A stretch of 64,000 nucleotides of DNA, taken from positions 2,914,001-2,978,000 of the forward strand of contig CP110631.1 in assembly GCA_026210745.1 (NCBI GenBank). The letters run 5' to 3'. How positions within the stretch are numbered: the stretch's first letter is position 1; each line of letters opens with the position of its first letter. Below, in pieces: positions 31,984-42,738 of the stretch. This DNA comes from Exobasidium rhododendri (taxonomy: Eukaryota > Basidiomycota > Exobasidiomycetes > Exobasidiales > Exobasidiaceae). Under the pieces are notes generated by a model. The model ran no database searches. It was not told the origin of the DNA and saw only the letters and a list, made by a program, of their open reading frames with translations. The position numbers and the translations under genes are program-made.

Positions 31984-34151
31984 CTAGGCATACACTTTTG
32001 CCGCTTTGTCTTTCAGATTTCCACCGACTGAATCGCTCAGGACTGTGCCGTTGTTGGTGAAGCTCGATCGGGTGAAGGAAAAGTCGTTGCTGTCATTGTA
32101 CAAATACTCGGTGTTTGTGGTGCCGTTTCCACTCGTCAGTTGACCTTGATTGTTAAAGATCATGGTGGCCTCGCCTCGTTGATGCATGGACGTATGCTGA
32201 TTACTCGCCTCCTTGAAGGAAAGTGGCATGCCGAACTCAATCGTCTGTTCAAATTCGTGATCGACTGTGTACAGTGAGCCTTGACTAGTCGTGGTGAATG
32301 GGTAGGAAAATTCTTCCGAATAGACGATGTCACTGGCATGGAGAGATGTGGACTGACCAGAGGCAGTCTGAACGGTGGAAGCCGTCGAAGACGTCAAGTT
32401 GTTGGTGTTACTGTAGTGAAGATTCTGTTTCCAGGACACAGTGTACGGTACGGCACTACTTCCTGGTTGCAGGGTCGATTGAATTGAAATCACTCTAGGT
32501 CCGCGAACCTCGAATTCCAACTTCCCAGTCTGATTGAAGCTTGGGTCTACCGCTCCCGTCGTGACGTAGTCTCCAGCTGCAGGAGCGTCGTAAGCGTTGA
32601 TGCTACCGGTGGTCCTGATGGAAGTGCTGTCAAGATAGACTTGGATGTTGCCTATTGATCGTCGCAGTAGTCAGCATTGTGACACGTAACAGAAGCAGAA
32701 AGGGAAAGAGACGCACCTGATATGAACCAACTCAAGACGCTTTGATTCCTTTCGGCGCTGACGACCTTCAGTTGAAATTGATGCTCCGAGTCATCTGACA
32801 GGCTTCCTAAGAATGGACTAATGTCAATCAGATACGTAGGCTGATCATATGCCCCAAAAGCGACTTGAGGTCTCCAGAGATAAGGTGAGATCCCTCCTGT
32901 AAAGACGACGGGAAAGGGTTGAGCTACGCCGGCAAGTTTGTCGTCCACGAGGACTTGAATTTCTCGCAATGGCCCTCTTGGATACAGCCCTACTTGAGAA
33001 GCCTCTTGACTTATGGAGTCATAGAATGTGTCCGGCACATCTGTATACCAGAACTCATCCTGCGCTGTCCCGCTGCGATGTTACGTTCCGAGGCGAGGGG
33101 AGGCGTCCTCTACTTTAGCGAGACCAGACCTCTGACTGCCTCTCGAAGTTCGACTCACCTGGCATACACCTCGACAAAGGCTGCTTTTGCATTGTTTGGT
33201 AATTTGAGCTGGGTGATGCCATCATCGCCGCCGTTCTCGCCCACATTGAAGAATGAGTTTTCGGTGGAGTTTCGCTTTGATAGTGGAAAGATACGTGCGT
33301 AGCTTGCTGACAGGGGTGAGACATTACTCTTGCCCGCCGAAGTTGAGACGTAGACTGTGAAGGACAAGGTAGTATTCAGAATACCTGTGTAGACGTCATT
33401 TACGATGTTGGGGAAGTCGAACACCACTGTCCTGTCTGTTCTCCACAGGTCGTAGTATCTGTTCATCTCTTTTGTGAAAGACCACTGTACGCCAGCTTGT
33501 GTCGGTTCGGGATTGTCAGTCCTCAAGACTTCTACCCCGTCTAATTGTACGGAGCCTAGTCGATCGAATTGCCGTCCTGAGGTATTACCAGATAGAGACA
33601 GTTCTATGAAAAGCCACTTGCTGGGATCGTTGCACGAGCTGTCCAGCATACTTGGTGAATATTCGACGACCAAGGGAGTACCGTAGCTGAGTAGATTTGA
33701 AAGGGTTAGTATTTCAGCACTTCAGGGTAATCATCGTCCATTCTGTGTGGCTCATATGAGCGTACCTGTTCGCAAAGCTCTTTGTAGCTACTGTAATGGT
33801 GCAGCTCGTCAAGCCCTCTTGATCCGGCAGCACTCGAGTGGGTCTGTTGACTTCATAGTTTGGTTGCAAGCCGGGACTGGCACATTTAGGAGCTCCTTCA
33901 TTGCTCTGCACCTCCACAGGTGGCATGGCGAAGCTGCGAGTCGACGGACTGTGACCGAAAAGGGGAGCAACGGAAGCCAATGGATCTACCTGATCAGCTG
34001 CAGAGAAGAAGGAACGATGCGTGTTGCGTTGAATGCCAGTGTGGAGCGTGAAGACTTTGACCAGTCTATCCCTCCCTCTGGCCTGAGAAAGTTGAACGAG
34101 AAGTAGGACGGCAATTATCAGCAGAGCAGAGGTTCGCGATACAGACAGCAT
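31984..34151 (-). CDS. secreted PNGase A-like peptide:N-glycosidase family protein
   Basis: Resembles the peptide-N4-(N-acetyl-beta-glucosaminyl)asparagine amidase A family, which removes N-glycans from glycoproteins or glycopeptides in acidic, secretory or extracellular settings. Exons 33766-34151, 33159-33686, 32717-33072 and 31984-32651; 1938 nt give 645 aa. A signal peptide covers about residues 1-24 (SALLIIAVLLLVQLSQA). Landmarks: FANSYGTPLVVEYSP formed across intron 1, KWLFIELSLSGNTSGRQFDR, VQLDGVEVLRTDNPEP, QWSFTKEMNRYYDLW, and DEFWYTDVPD across intron 2, all typical of the amidase A N-terminal domain. Several NxS/T sequons fit a secreted glycoprotein. Enzyme activity in fungi is less documented than in plants, so the exact substrate is inference. 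Confidence 0.88.
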
Positions 34152-34408
34152 CCTCGCAGTGACGGTGGGGGATCAAGACAGAGAGTTTTCTCTACACCAG
34201 GCTCATTGATCCACAACGTCCGCCTGACTAGAGGAAGGGCCTACGTACTGGATGTTGCCCCGTCTATCTATGTTCTGTACCTTCGCATTCACTAGATCGT
34301 TCGTTGGTCGTTCTAGCGTAAAATAAGCTGGCGTGAAGTCGCGCTCAGATAACAGCTTTGCAACCTCTTCTTCATTGACTTGTATCGAAGGGTATCAGCT
34401 TCGCAAGG

Positions 34409-35946
34409 ATGGCTAACGCAGATGAAATGATGTCGAGGTGAGTGTGGCTGCCGACAGCTGTGTAATTGTCTTAGGGATCGCGATGGATCTGGATAGACGA
34501 GGCAGCCTTTACAAGGTCCGAGCTTTGATGTTTCATTAATGCAGGTCTGCGTCGGCTTGTGCTGGAGGGCGGCGGATCCGCGGTTTGCGCCGATGATGAG
34601 GGAGCAAAGAGAGAGACACAGGGAGATGAATCTGATACCCTTTCTTTGATCTTGTAACAGTCCCTCGTCATCACAGTCAAGCCTGAGTGTACCTCCATCA
34701 GAGAACGAGATGCTTTTAACGAGGGCGAAGTCAAAAGTAGAGGAGGCAAAGGAGGACGACGAGGAGGAAGAAGAGGAAGAAGAAGAGGAGGAGGAGGAAG
34801 ACGACGACCTTGATGACGATGATGCCGAGGGAGAAGCTGTAGATGGGTCTGCTTCAGAAGATGACGAGATAGCTGCCGATGAAAATGAAGAGGAGAACGA
34901 TGAGTTGGATGACGATCGCGAGGCGTCCCCAGAGGAAGTGCAGGAATTAGAAGCAGGAGATGCGGATGGTTACGAAGTAGAAGAGGATGTTTCCATTTCG
35001 AAGACCAGAGCTAGACAGAAGCCACCACCCAGAGCAGCAGCAGTGGCTCGCGCAAAGCGCAAGGCAGTGCTAGACTCAAGTCGAAGCGGTAGCGAAGACA
35101 GCAATATAGCCGCAGCTCAAACTCCTCCAACGTCCAAGAGATTGAAGAAGATCACATTGCGTATTAGTCCAAGTAAGAGAGGGACAAAAAGCAAGGCTGT
35201 CGTAGGGAAATCGCGAAAGAGAGGTAAAGGGAAGCAAGTTGAAGAAGAGACCGAAAAAGACGATGAGGATGAGGAGGAGGAGGGGGAGGTAGAGGAAGAA
35301 GACGAAATTGCAGAAGGATCGGAAGAAATTGGGGAGGAATCGGGTGACTCATGGGACGACTTTGAGAATGACCAGTCGTTCGCATCCTTACCCAAGACGG
35401 CTCGGCAGATTGCGAAAGTCAAGGCCGAGCAAGGAGCAGAGTCAAGCAGTGACTTGCAAGAATTGCCTGCAGGTGAGTCTTGAGATTCATTGGTCGATAG
35501 GGAATGTTCTGACGTGCATTTGTACCTTTCATTCACCAGAGGAGAGCAGAAAAGCCACATTGACAGAGAGTGAGATTGCGCTGCGCAAATCTGAAATGGC
35601 CCGAAGACGTCGAAATCAGATGGAGAAGAAGCTGGAGGATGACAAGATTGAGACAATCAATCGACTACTCAAGAAGCAAGTAACACGCCGTAGCAATCGT
35701 GAAAAGGGAGGAGCAGAAGAGTCAGACGGCGAAGGTGATGAAGAAGACGGAGGGCTGACTTCTGCAGAAAAGAAGGTAGTCGACCCTAAACAGGCACGAA
35801 TTGATCGAAAGGAGAAGCCGCAACCGTTCTTCCGGTACATACAAGGCAGAGAAGGATCAAGTTTGAGCTTGCCAACAACGGCGAAGAATGGCAATGATCT
35901 GTATCAGCAGAAATGGGACGCACTTTTTACCGATCCTGTCCACTAA
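34409..35946 (+). CDS. INO80 chromatin-remodelling complex subunit Ies2/INO80B (PAPA-1 domain)
   Basis: A nuclear subunit that stimulates the INO80 nucleosome-sliding ATPase. Exons 34409-34437, 34661-35472 and 35540-35946; 1248 nt give 415 aa. The first exon is only 29 nt (MANADEMMS); it joins across a 223-nt intron ending TTGTAACAG to SPSSSQSSLSVPPSENE. The middle is a long Glu/Asp run plus basic patches (KSRKRGKGK). The PAPA-1-like region begins near residue 284: LTESEIALRKSEMARRRRNQ then KIETINRLLKKQ, ending LYQQKWDALFTDPVH. The C-terminal zinc-finger HIT domain of metazoan INO80B is absent, as in yeast Ies2. If the tiny exon is wrong, Met at 34710 would start the protein. It converges on SHMT with 229 bases between stops. 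Confidence 0.88.
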
Positions 35947-36175
35947 AGAGCGGTGTGTGTGTACGATTGTGTAATATAGAAAAGTGGCTAGAGTTGAGTC
36001 TGTATTGTATTTCAATGAAAAGAGAATCGATGCAGCGTAGATGACATAACGAAAGAAGAATTACAAGACAGGAACGTAACTCTTGATCAGTACAATTCGG
36101 GGAGGGAGGGAGTGAAGAGAAGGGCGCAGTGGAAGTTGAATTACCACAGGAAAAAAGCAAAGGGAGCCGGCCTGA

Positions 36176-37771
36176 TCAGGTAGCCCGCTTGATGGTAGAA
36201 GAATCACGAACACCAGGCAGAGGGAACGAACAGGCAAACTTTTCTACGTCGGCATGGAGTTGCTTGACGCCATCGTGAGCTTCAGCCATCTTGATAAAGT
36301 CGACCAATTTCTTTCCAGCCTTGTCTTGAATTTCAGTGGAAATGTCGATAGCTCGAATGAGGAAATCACCGACCTTCTCCATTTCAGGCTCCTTCATACC
36401 TCGAGAAGTAAGAGCGGCCATACCTAATCGAACACCACCTGGTGTCATTGCAGAGACGTCTCCAGGTACAGAATTTTTATTGAGAGTAATGTGAGCCAAG
36501 TCGCAAATCTTTTCGATCTTACTTCCAGTCAACTTGAGAGGCCGTAGATCCCACAGGATTAGATGGTTCTCTGATCCGTCCGTCTGTAACTTATATCCAT
36601 GGGCGTGCAACTTTTTAGCCATAGCTTGGGAATTCTTGATGATCTGAGTGGCGTACTCCTTGAAGGAGGGGTCAGCAACTTGCTTAAGAGCAACGGCGAT
36701 ACCGGCGATCGTATTGTTGTGAGGTCCACCTTGACAAGCAGGGAAGACGGCGGCGTTGATCTTGCCTTCCATTTCGGGATCTTTGTCCTTTCGGAAGAAG
36801 ATCAAGCCAGCACGAGGGCCTCGAAGTGTCTTGTGAGTGGTAGTAGTGACAATGTCGCAATATTCAAAAGGGTTGTTTTGCACTTGAGCAGCAACGAGAC
36901 CAGAAATGTGAGCAATATCACTCATCAAGTAGGCTCCTTGCGCTTTGGCAGTCTCAGCCAATCGAGCGTAGTCCCAATCTCTAGGGTAAGCAGAGCCACC
37001 GGTGATCAAAAGCTTGGGCTTGTATAGATCAGCATTCTTGTGAAGAGTCTCGTAGTCGATGATACCAGTCTTGAGGTCGACTTGGTAAGGGAAAGACTGA
37101 AAGTAGATGGAGGAAGCACTGATGTTCTTCTTGGCAGTGTAATAACCGTGAGTCAAGTGACCACCGGATGGTAGACCCAGTCCCATGATTCGAGACTGAG
37201 GTTGGAGAATGGCGGTGAACGTGGCAAAGTTGGCAGTAGAGCCAGAGTATGGTTGAACATTCACGCCCCAGATCTTTGGGTCCAGATGGAAAGCAGCCAA
37301 AGCTCTTTGTTGGCAAAGGATTTCCAACTTGTCGATGTGCTCATTTCCACCATAATAACGAGCGCCTGGGAGACCCTCGGAGTACTTGTTGGTCAAGATG
37401 GATCCGTTAGCTTCCATGGTAGCTAGAGAAGTCAAATTTTCCGATGCAATGAGCTCCAGACCAGAGAATTGGCGCCATGTTTCATCGTCGATGATCTTCT
37501 GGACTTCGGGGTCAGCTTCACGAAGAGGTTGGTACAGGACCTTGTTCTACAGGGCAGGAGCAGGAGCAATTGTGAGTCAGTAGCGTTACATAGAGAACAA
37601 AGCAAGCGACGGGGCCAAACTCACGTAATCGACTGGAAGAGAGATGGAACCCATTTTGCTAGAGGAGGAGAAGGAGCGAAGGGGTGAAGGTAGTTGCTGA
37701 GCTCTTGCAGTGATCTTCAGGGTAGAGGTAGGAGCTGTTCGAATACTTGTAGCAAGAAGACGTCGGCTCAT
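36176..37771 (-). CDS. serine hydroxymethyltransferase, probably mitochondrial
   Basis: PLP enzyme interconverting serine and glycine with tetrahydrofolate. Exons 37625-37771 and 36176-37546 (78-nt intron, GTGAGT...CTGTAG); 505 aa. Residues 1-39 ([19 protein letters not shown]...SFSSSSK) look like a mitochondrial presequence. Met40 ([18 protein letters not shown]) matches the start of cytosolic forms. The PLP lysine is K288 in [12 protein letters not shown], and [29 protein letters not shown] and [13 protein letters not shown] are all present, so the enzyme should be active. Length is normal for the eukaryotic family. A CT-rich leader with a pure CT repeat lies upstream. One gene could supply both compartments by leaky scanning; that is inference. 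Confidence 0.96.
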
Positions 37772-37825
37772 AAAGTTCTAGGATCGAGTAAGAGAAGAAA
37801 GGCGTTTCCACTGCTCGCAGGTTTT

Positions 37826-37863
<38 letters not shown>

Positions 37864-38087
37864 TTCGCGTTTTTCCCTTGTCTGACTAAAAAAGTAGTGA
37901 AGACGGGTCTGTCGAGCATTACTGTGTCTCGAATAGAGTACCATAGAGTATGAAGATGCTGTAAGAGGAAATTTAAGCTTTTCTATTCTGCCCTGGAAGC
38001 CACGTGGAAAAATGTGCCTCTCCATATTTTGTCTAGTATCAATGTAAGATATGATGCTGCTCCCGACCGCCACCTCAGATAGCAGTC
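37772..38087. other. divergent promoter between SHMT and Kin17
   Basis: 316 bases shared by two head-to-head genes; contains the T9 plus (CT)n tract at 37822-37858. Confidence 0.5.
37822..37858. repeat. T9 followed by (CT)n microsatellite
   Basis: T-run 37822-37830, then about 13 uninterrupted CT units. It lies 50-90 bases upstream of the SHMT ATG and reads as GA repeat in that transcript direction. Confidence 0.75.
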
Positions 38088-39251
38088 ATGCCGAGAGCGG
38101 AAGCTGGTTCAGCGTGCGTAGCCTGTGTGGTGGAAGAGATGAACTTGCGTGTACATTGCTACTCACACCGTTTGCTCCTTTGGGTTTCAGTAAAGCAATT
38201 GGTAATGCTATCAAAGCAAAAGGTCTCACAAAGCTGCGATTCTACTGCCAAGTGTGCGAGAAAGCTTGCCGTGACGAGAATGGCTACAAGTGTCACATCG
38301 AGTCCGAATCTCACATGAGACAAATTGCTGTTCTCGGTTCCAATGCAGGAAAGACAATCAACAACTTCTCTCAACAATTCCAAGACGGTTTTGTGCAGCT
38401 GATGAGTCGGAGGTCAGTCAAGAGCCGCTCTGCAATATTTACGATGGGAAATTCATAACTGACGTAGTCTTTTTTCTTTCTTTCTTTCTTTCACTTGCAG
38501 ATTTGGGACACGAAGGATAAAAGCCAATCAAGTATATCAAGAGTATATTCAGGATCGTCATCATCTTCACATGAATGCTACAAAATGGGTATCCTTGAAT
38601 GAATTCGTAAAACACCTGGGAAGGGAAGGGATTGCCAAAGTGGAAGAAATAGACAACGAGGGAGAGCATGGGTGGTACCTTAGTTGGATAGACAATTCAC
38701 CGGGTGCACTAGCTCGTCAGGATGCACTGCAAAAGATGGAGAGAGCAAAGGTGGATGAGGAGGGGCGAATGCGAAAGTACCTAAAAGATCAGATTGATCG
38801 CGCACAGAAGTCAGACTTGGAGAAAAGAGGGATTGAGGCGGACGAGATGCAGACAAAAGCCCAAGAGGGGCTCAAGAAGGACTCTGATGCTAATCCAATC
38901 AAGATTGCTTTTTCATTCAACGGGACATCGAAAGGGTCTCAGAAGGCAAATGTGAACGCCGAAGCATCGACCAGTGCAGCTCCAACCGCACCAGCTTCCG
39001 CACCTTTCAAGATGGGAAGCAATCCTTTCAAGCTTAAGACTTCAGCACCTGCAAAGGAAACGCCAAAGCTTGGAGGTGCCTTTAAAGTATCACCTGCCGC
39101 TTCGTCTGTCACTGCAACTACTACCTCCGCTCACAGTACTCGGCCATCGTCGATGACGGCCGCTGAACAGATCATGGCGGAAGAGCACGAAAGGAGAGAC
39201 AAGCGTAAGCTGATGGGTCCGCAGCCTAGTGCCAAACGACTGAGAATGTGA
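38088..39251 (+). CDS. Kin17-family DNA/RNA-binding zinc-finger protein
   Basis: Kin17 proteins are nuclear, bind curved DNA and RNA, and associate with spliceosomes and DNA-damage responses. Exons 38088-38113, 38191-38412 and 38501-39251; 999 nt give 332 aa. The first exon is 26 nt (MPRAEAGS) and joins to AKAIGNAIKAKGLTKLRFYC, matching the near-universal Kin17 start. The C2H2 finger is C28-x2-C31-x12-H44-x5-H50. The winged-helix region follows (NFSQQFQDGFVQLMSRRFGT across intron 2, then NATKWVSLNEFVKHLGREG and GWYLSWIDNSP). The C-terminus is Ala/Pro/Ser-rich and ends PSAKRLRM; the KOW/SH3-like domains of animal Kin17 are missing. Intron 2 has a CTTT-repeat pyrimidine tract. Confidence 0.93.
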
Positions 39252-39562
39252 GAAGACGAAGAAGGCACTTCTGCCATGCCTAGCATCTGTACTACTATAG
39301 ATACCATAAGAAAGGCGACTGCCGATCCACAATGAATCCATACGACCATCTACCTGACCGGTGATGTTCTTGGCCCTAGCGCTATTTGATTATGTATCGC
39401 GCGGAGAAGGATTCACCAAAGGGTCACGTCATAATGTTTTGAACCTTCTGGCCACAGAGTCTCATTGCCCTGATCCGGACTACCTTCATAGGCGTGTGGC
39501 CGCATAGTGATCGTTGCTACCGTAAGAGAGTGTCACAGCTCAATGCATCAAAAGAAGGTGTA
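39252..39562. other. intergenic region upstream of Ldb17
   Basis: Tandem plus-strand spacing of 311 bases. The Ldb17 frame is open back to an ATG at 39494 (MWPHSDRCYRKRV), an alternative but less typical start. Confidence 0.5.
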
Positions 39563-42500
39563 ATGGACGTCTTTGCAGCGGACGACAAGGTGTCTCTCGA
39601 CTTGGAGGACCCTATCAACTTTTGGAGGGAAATTGATAGATTGTCAGACGTAGAGGCGCTGACAGATGACCAAATAGAAGGGAGCAGCCATCATGGTGCA
39701 CATTCAGGTGTCGCAATCGATGCTGATCACCTTCACGAGAGGATGTCAAGCTTACTTGCGCTTTGCGATGAGTGGTATGGTGAGTGCTTCTAGATGTAGA
39801 CAAGGACCGAGCATCTGGTGGAGAGGACGGCGAAGTTGAAGTCTTCTTTTTTCCCTTGCAGATATACACATTGATCATTCAACAAATCGCCAAGAAGTGC
39901 TCGAGAGGATAACGGAATCTCCACTCTTCAAGAATGCTACCAATTTGGAGATCTCAGACGTCTTGATCACGCAGGTCACATCTGTCAAGACTCTACCAGC
40001 CTTGCATCTACTCTTCGAGGCGCTCTTATTCCTTGGCTCGCGACATCCAGAAGTGTATCAGTCAAGACTAGCGATCACTCAGCTCATTCCGCGACTTGTT
40101 CATCACTTTTGGGCTGCTCGCTATGCAGAAGAATACATTGAGCGAGAGGCAGAAGGTAAAGGAGGAGGAAATGCAGAGGCGGACGATGTAGAACTTGACT
40201 GGAACGTGAGGCATATACGAAATGTCTCGATGGGCGACACAAAGAAGCAGAAGAAGCAAGCCAGAGACCGAAGACTGCAGTGCAAGCTTCGAGATGAGTC
40301 AGTCATTCTTCTCTACGAGGTCTGTCGGGCTCAACGTTTAGAGCACTTTGCCTTGCGTGAGTGCGATAGCGTCTCGAATATTATGGGATCGCGCCCGGCC
40401 GGCTTAATCCTTTGGTCTTGTGTCTCCTTTTTTCCTTCTTGCTTTCCCTCCTGACAGGTTCGATTGATGCCACCTTTGTCAATCATCTCTTCGACCTCGT
40501 AGAAGCGTCGAGGCACTGGCACGACGACAGCTACAATTACCAGCTCATCAAACTGATAGTCGCCTTGAACGAGCAGTTCATGGTCTCTGCAATCGACTCG
40601 GCAGTTGCAAAGGGGTCCAGTTCCAAGAGAGGAAATGCAAATCACTCCAATATAGTCATGACAGTCCTGAGAACTCGACTGAATGCCTCCAATACATTTG
40701 GTGAAAATCTCATCTGGATGCTGAATCGTGCATCAAGTCTGAGTGCAGAAGATGTCTGCATGCAGTTGCTGGTACTCAAGCTTCTGTATCTCCTCTTTAC
40801 GACGAGAGAGACGGCACACTATCTCTACACCAACGATCTAAAAGTCCTTGTTGATGTGTTCATCAGAGAACTGTCGGACTTGCCCGAGGATAGTGAATCT
40901 GTGAGTGATCTTGACGACGCAGGTGTGACGGGAAGATTACTGACTAAGTCTCCCCCTATCTTCACATCCATGCAATCTTACAGCTTCGACATACCTATCT
41001 GAGAGTGCTACACCCACTCCTGACGAACACACAACTATTGACGTACTCGTACAAGCGAGATCAGATTCGACAACTCTTGGTCGGCTTGACGTCGAACGCG
41101 CATCTTCGAGACATCAGCTCGACGACAAAGAGATTGGTCGATCGATGCTTGAATGCGCAGTGGTGTGTAGACTTGGAAGACGTGGACGCCAGAGAGACGG
41201 CAGGGAACAAGGTCGCGTGCTCCATCGAGCGAGAGAATCACACGTTTACAGTCCAGACTATAGCCGGTGGTCCCAAGTCATACGTACAGGCACCAATCGT
41301 TTATGATGGCGAGGGGATTTCCATTCCAATGGGAGCTCATCGTGAGCCTTATCAGGGTGCCCCAAGTTCTGCGTCGTCCACATTTGCAATAGCTGCCACA
41401 TATCTGCCGGATCGCATCACAGCGCAAGATTCACAAGATCCTGAACCTACGCTGACTGCACTACCACAGTCCGACAATTTACTCTATCCTCGATTGAGAG
41501 ACAGACGGGTAAACTCGTTCAGCAGCGATCTTGAATTGCAAACCTATCGTGAATCGTTCAATGAAGAGGAATCGAAGTCGGAGTCTGGGGAAAGTAGTGT
41601 CAAATCGAGCAGTGTGCTTGATCTGACGCTGAGAAGAGAAGCGAGTGCATCTTCCCCCCTCACCACTCGCCGAGATCTAGGGCAGCGTTCCTCCTCGGCT
41701 AGATCAGCACCAATGTCAGCAAACCCATCATCTACCCTACATCGAACATTGAGCCAACAAGAGAATAACGAGCAAGAGTACGCCCTGAATTGGAGTGAAG
41801 GATCAGGCAGCAGTACGTGGCACCTAGGAATGGCCGGAATTGCTCAATCCGCATCATCCCCTACTACCGCCTCACATCCCCCTCATGATTTTGTTCGATA
41901 TGGATCTCCGCTTTCGCATGAGTCGATGTCGCAACAGCAATCTACTCTGTCGACACCTCCCATCCATCCGAAACAACAGCCAGACACCAAAAGAAACGAA
42001 ATATTCGAAGCACCGACTTTGCAAGTTCAACAGATTCTGGAGGATGAAGGCATTGTTTCGGTGAAAGCAGAAAGCAGCAGTGGTCACAGCAGCACGAGTG
42101 CGAGTAGGAGAAGAAGGCCACCAGCGCCTCCGAGATCCGACAATGGCGACGCGACCAGTCGACTGGAAAGGAGGGCAATGTTGTCGTCTACATCGGAATC
42201 CAATCTACACTCTTCCTCCTCGTCTTCCTCCTTGACGAACAAGAAAGACTACTTGTCGATTCATGGCGGATCAAGGGATATGGTATCCTTACCTAGCTCT
42301 CCTCGTGCGGAGAGCAGAGAAGGTAGCCCAATACTAGACAACGCCTTGACTTCCTCAAAGAGGAGAAGACCCCCCCCTCCGCCCGTCAATCGATCCACGA
42401 AAGGATCAATCAGAACGGTCAGTACACAGTCCTCGGCTGATCAGTATGGCGACAATAGAAGAAGCGCCGAAGAGGAGCGACCACAACAAAGATACCAACA

Positions 42501-42585
42501 AAACAATACCGAAGATGCGAATCCCGACCATCTTACCAAATCAATGGACTACTTGTACGTCTCCGAAGGTGGCTACGGATGGTGA
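39563..42585 (+). CDS. SPIN90/Ldb17-family actin regulator
   Basis: Ldb17/Dip1/SPIN90 proteins activate Arp2/3 without a mother filament and regulate cortical actin patches in endocytosis. Exons 39563-39779, 39862-40356, 40458-40900 and 40984-42585; 2757 nt give 918 aa. The conserved leucine-rich helical domain spans about residues 90-450: LPALHLLFEALLFLG, DESVILLYEVCRAQRLEHFAL, FGENLIWMLNRAS, LKLLYLLFTTRETAHYLYTN, LKVLVDVFIRELSDLPEDSE, then LRHTYLRVLHPLLTNTQL across intron 3. The C-terminal half is Ser-rich and disordered with two proline clusters (RRRRPPAPPR, KRRRPPPPPVNR) that look like SH3 ligands. Intron 3 has no stop in frame but skipping is needed for the family match. It ends 153 bases before the convergent TAF6 stop. 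Confidence 0.9.
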
Positions 42586-42738
42586 TGACAGACTCCTCCC
42601 CTTCCTATTGATCCTCCCGATGTAATCTCTACCTCTCGTCTGTAGTCGTTGTTTATGTCATTATTGCCACTAAATACTATTACTGTTGATACAAGTGCAC
42701 ACCCCTTTCTACATCTCGACGGTCCCAGACTTCCTTTG

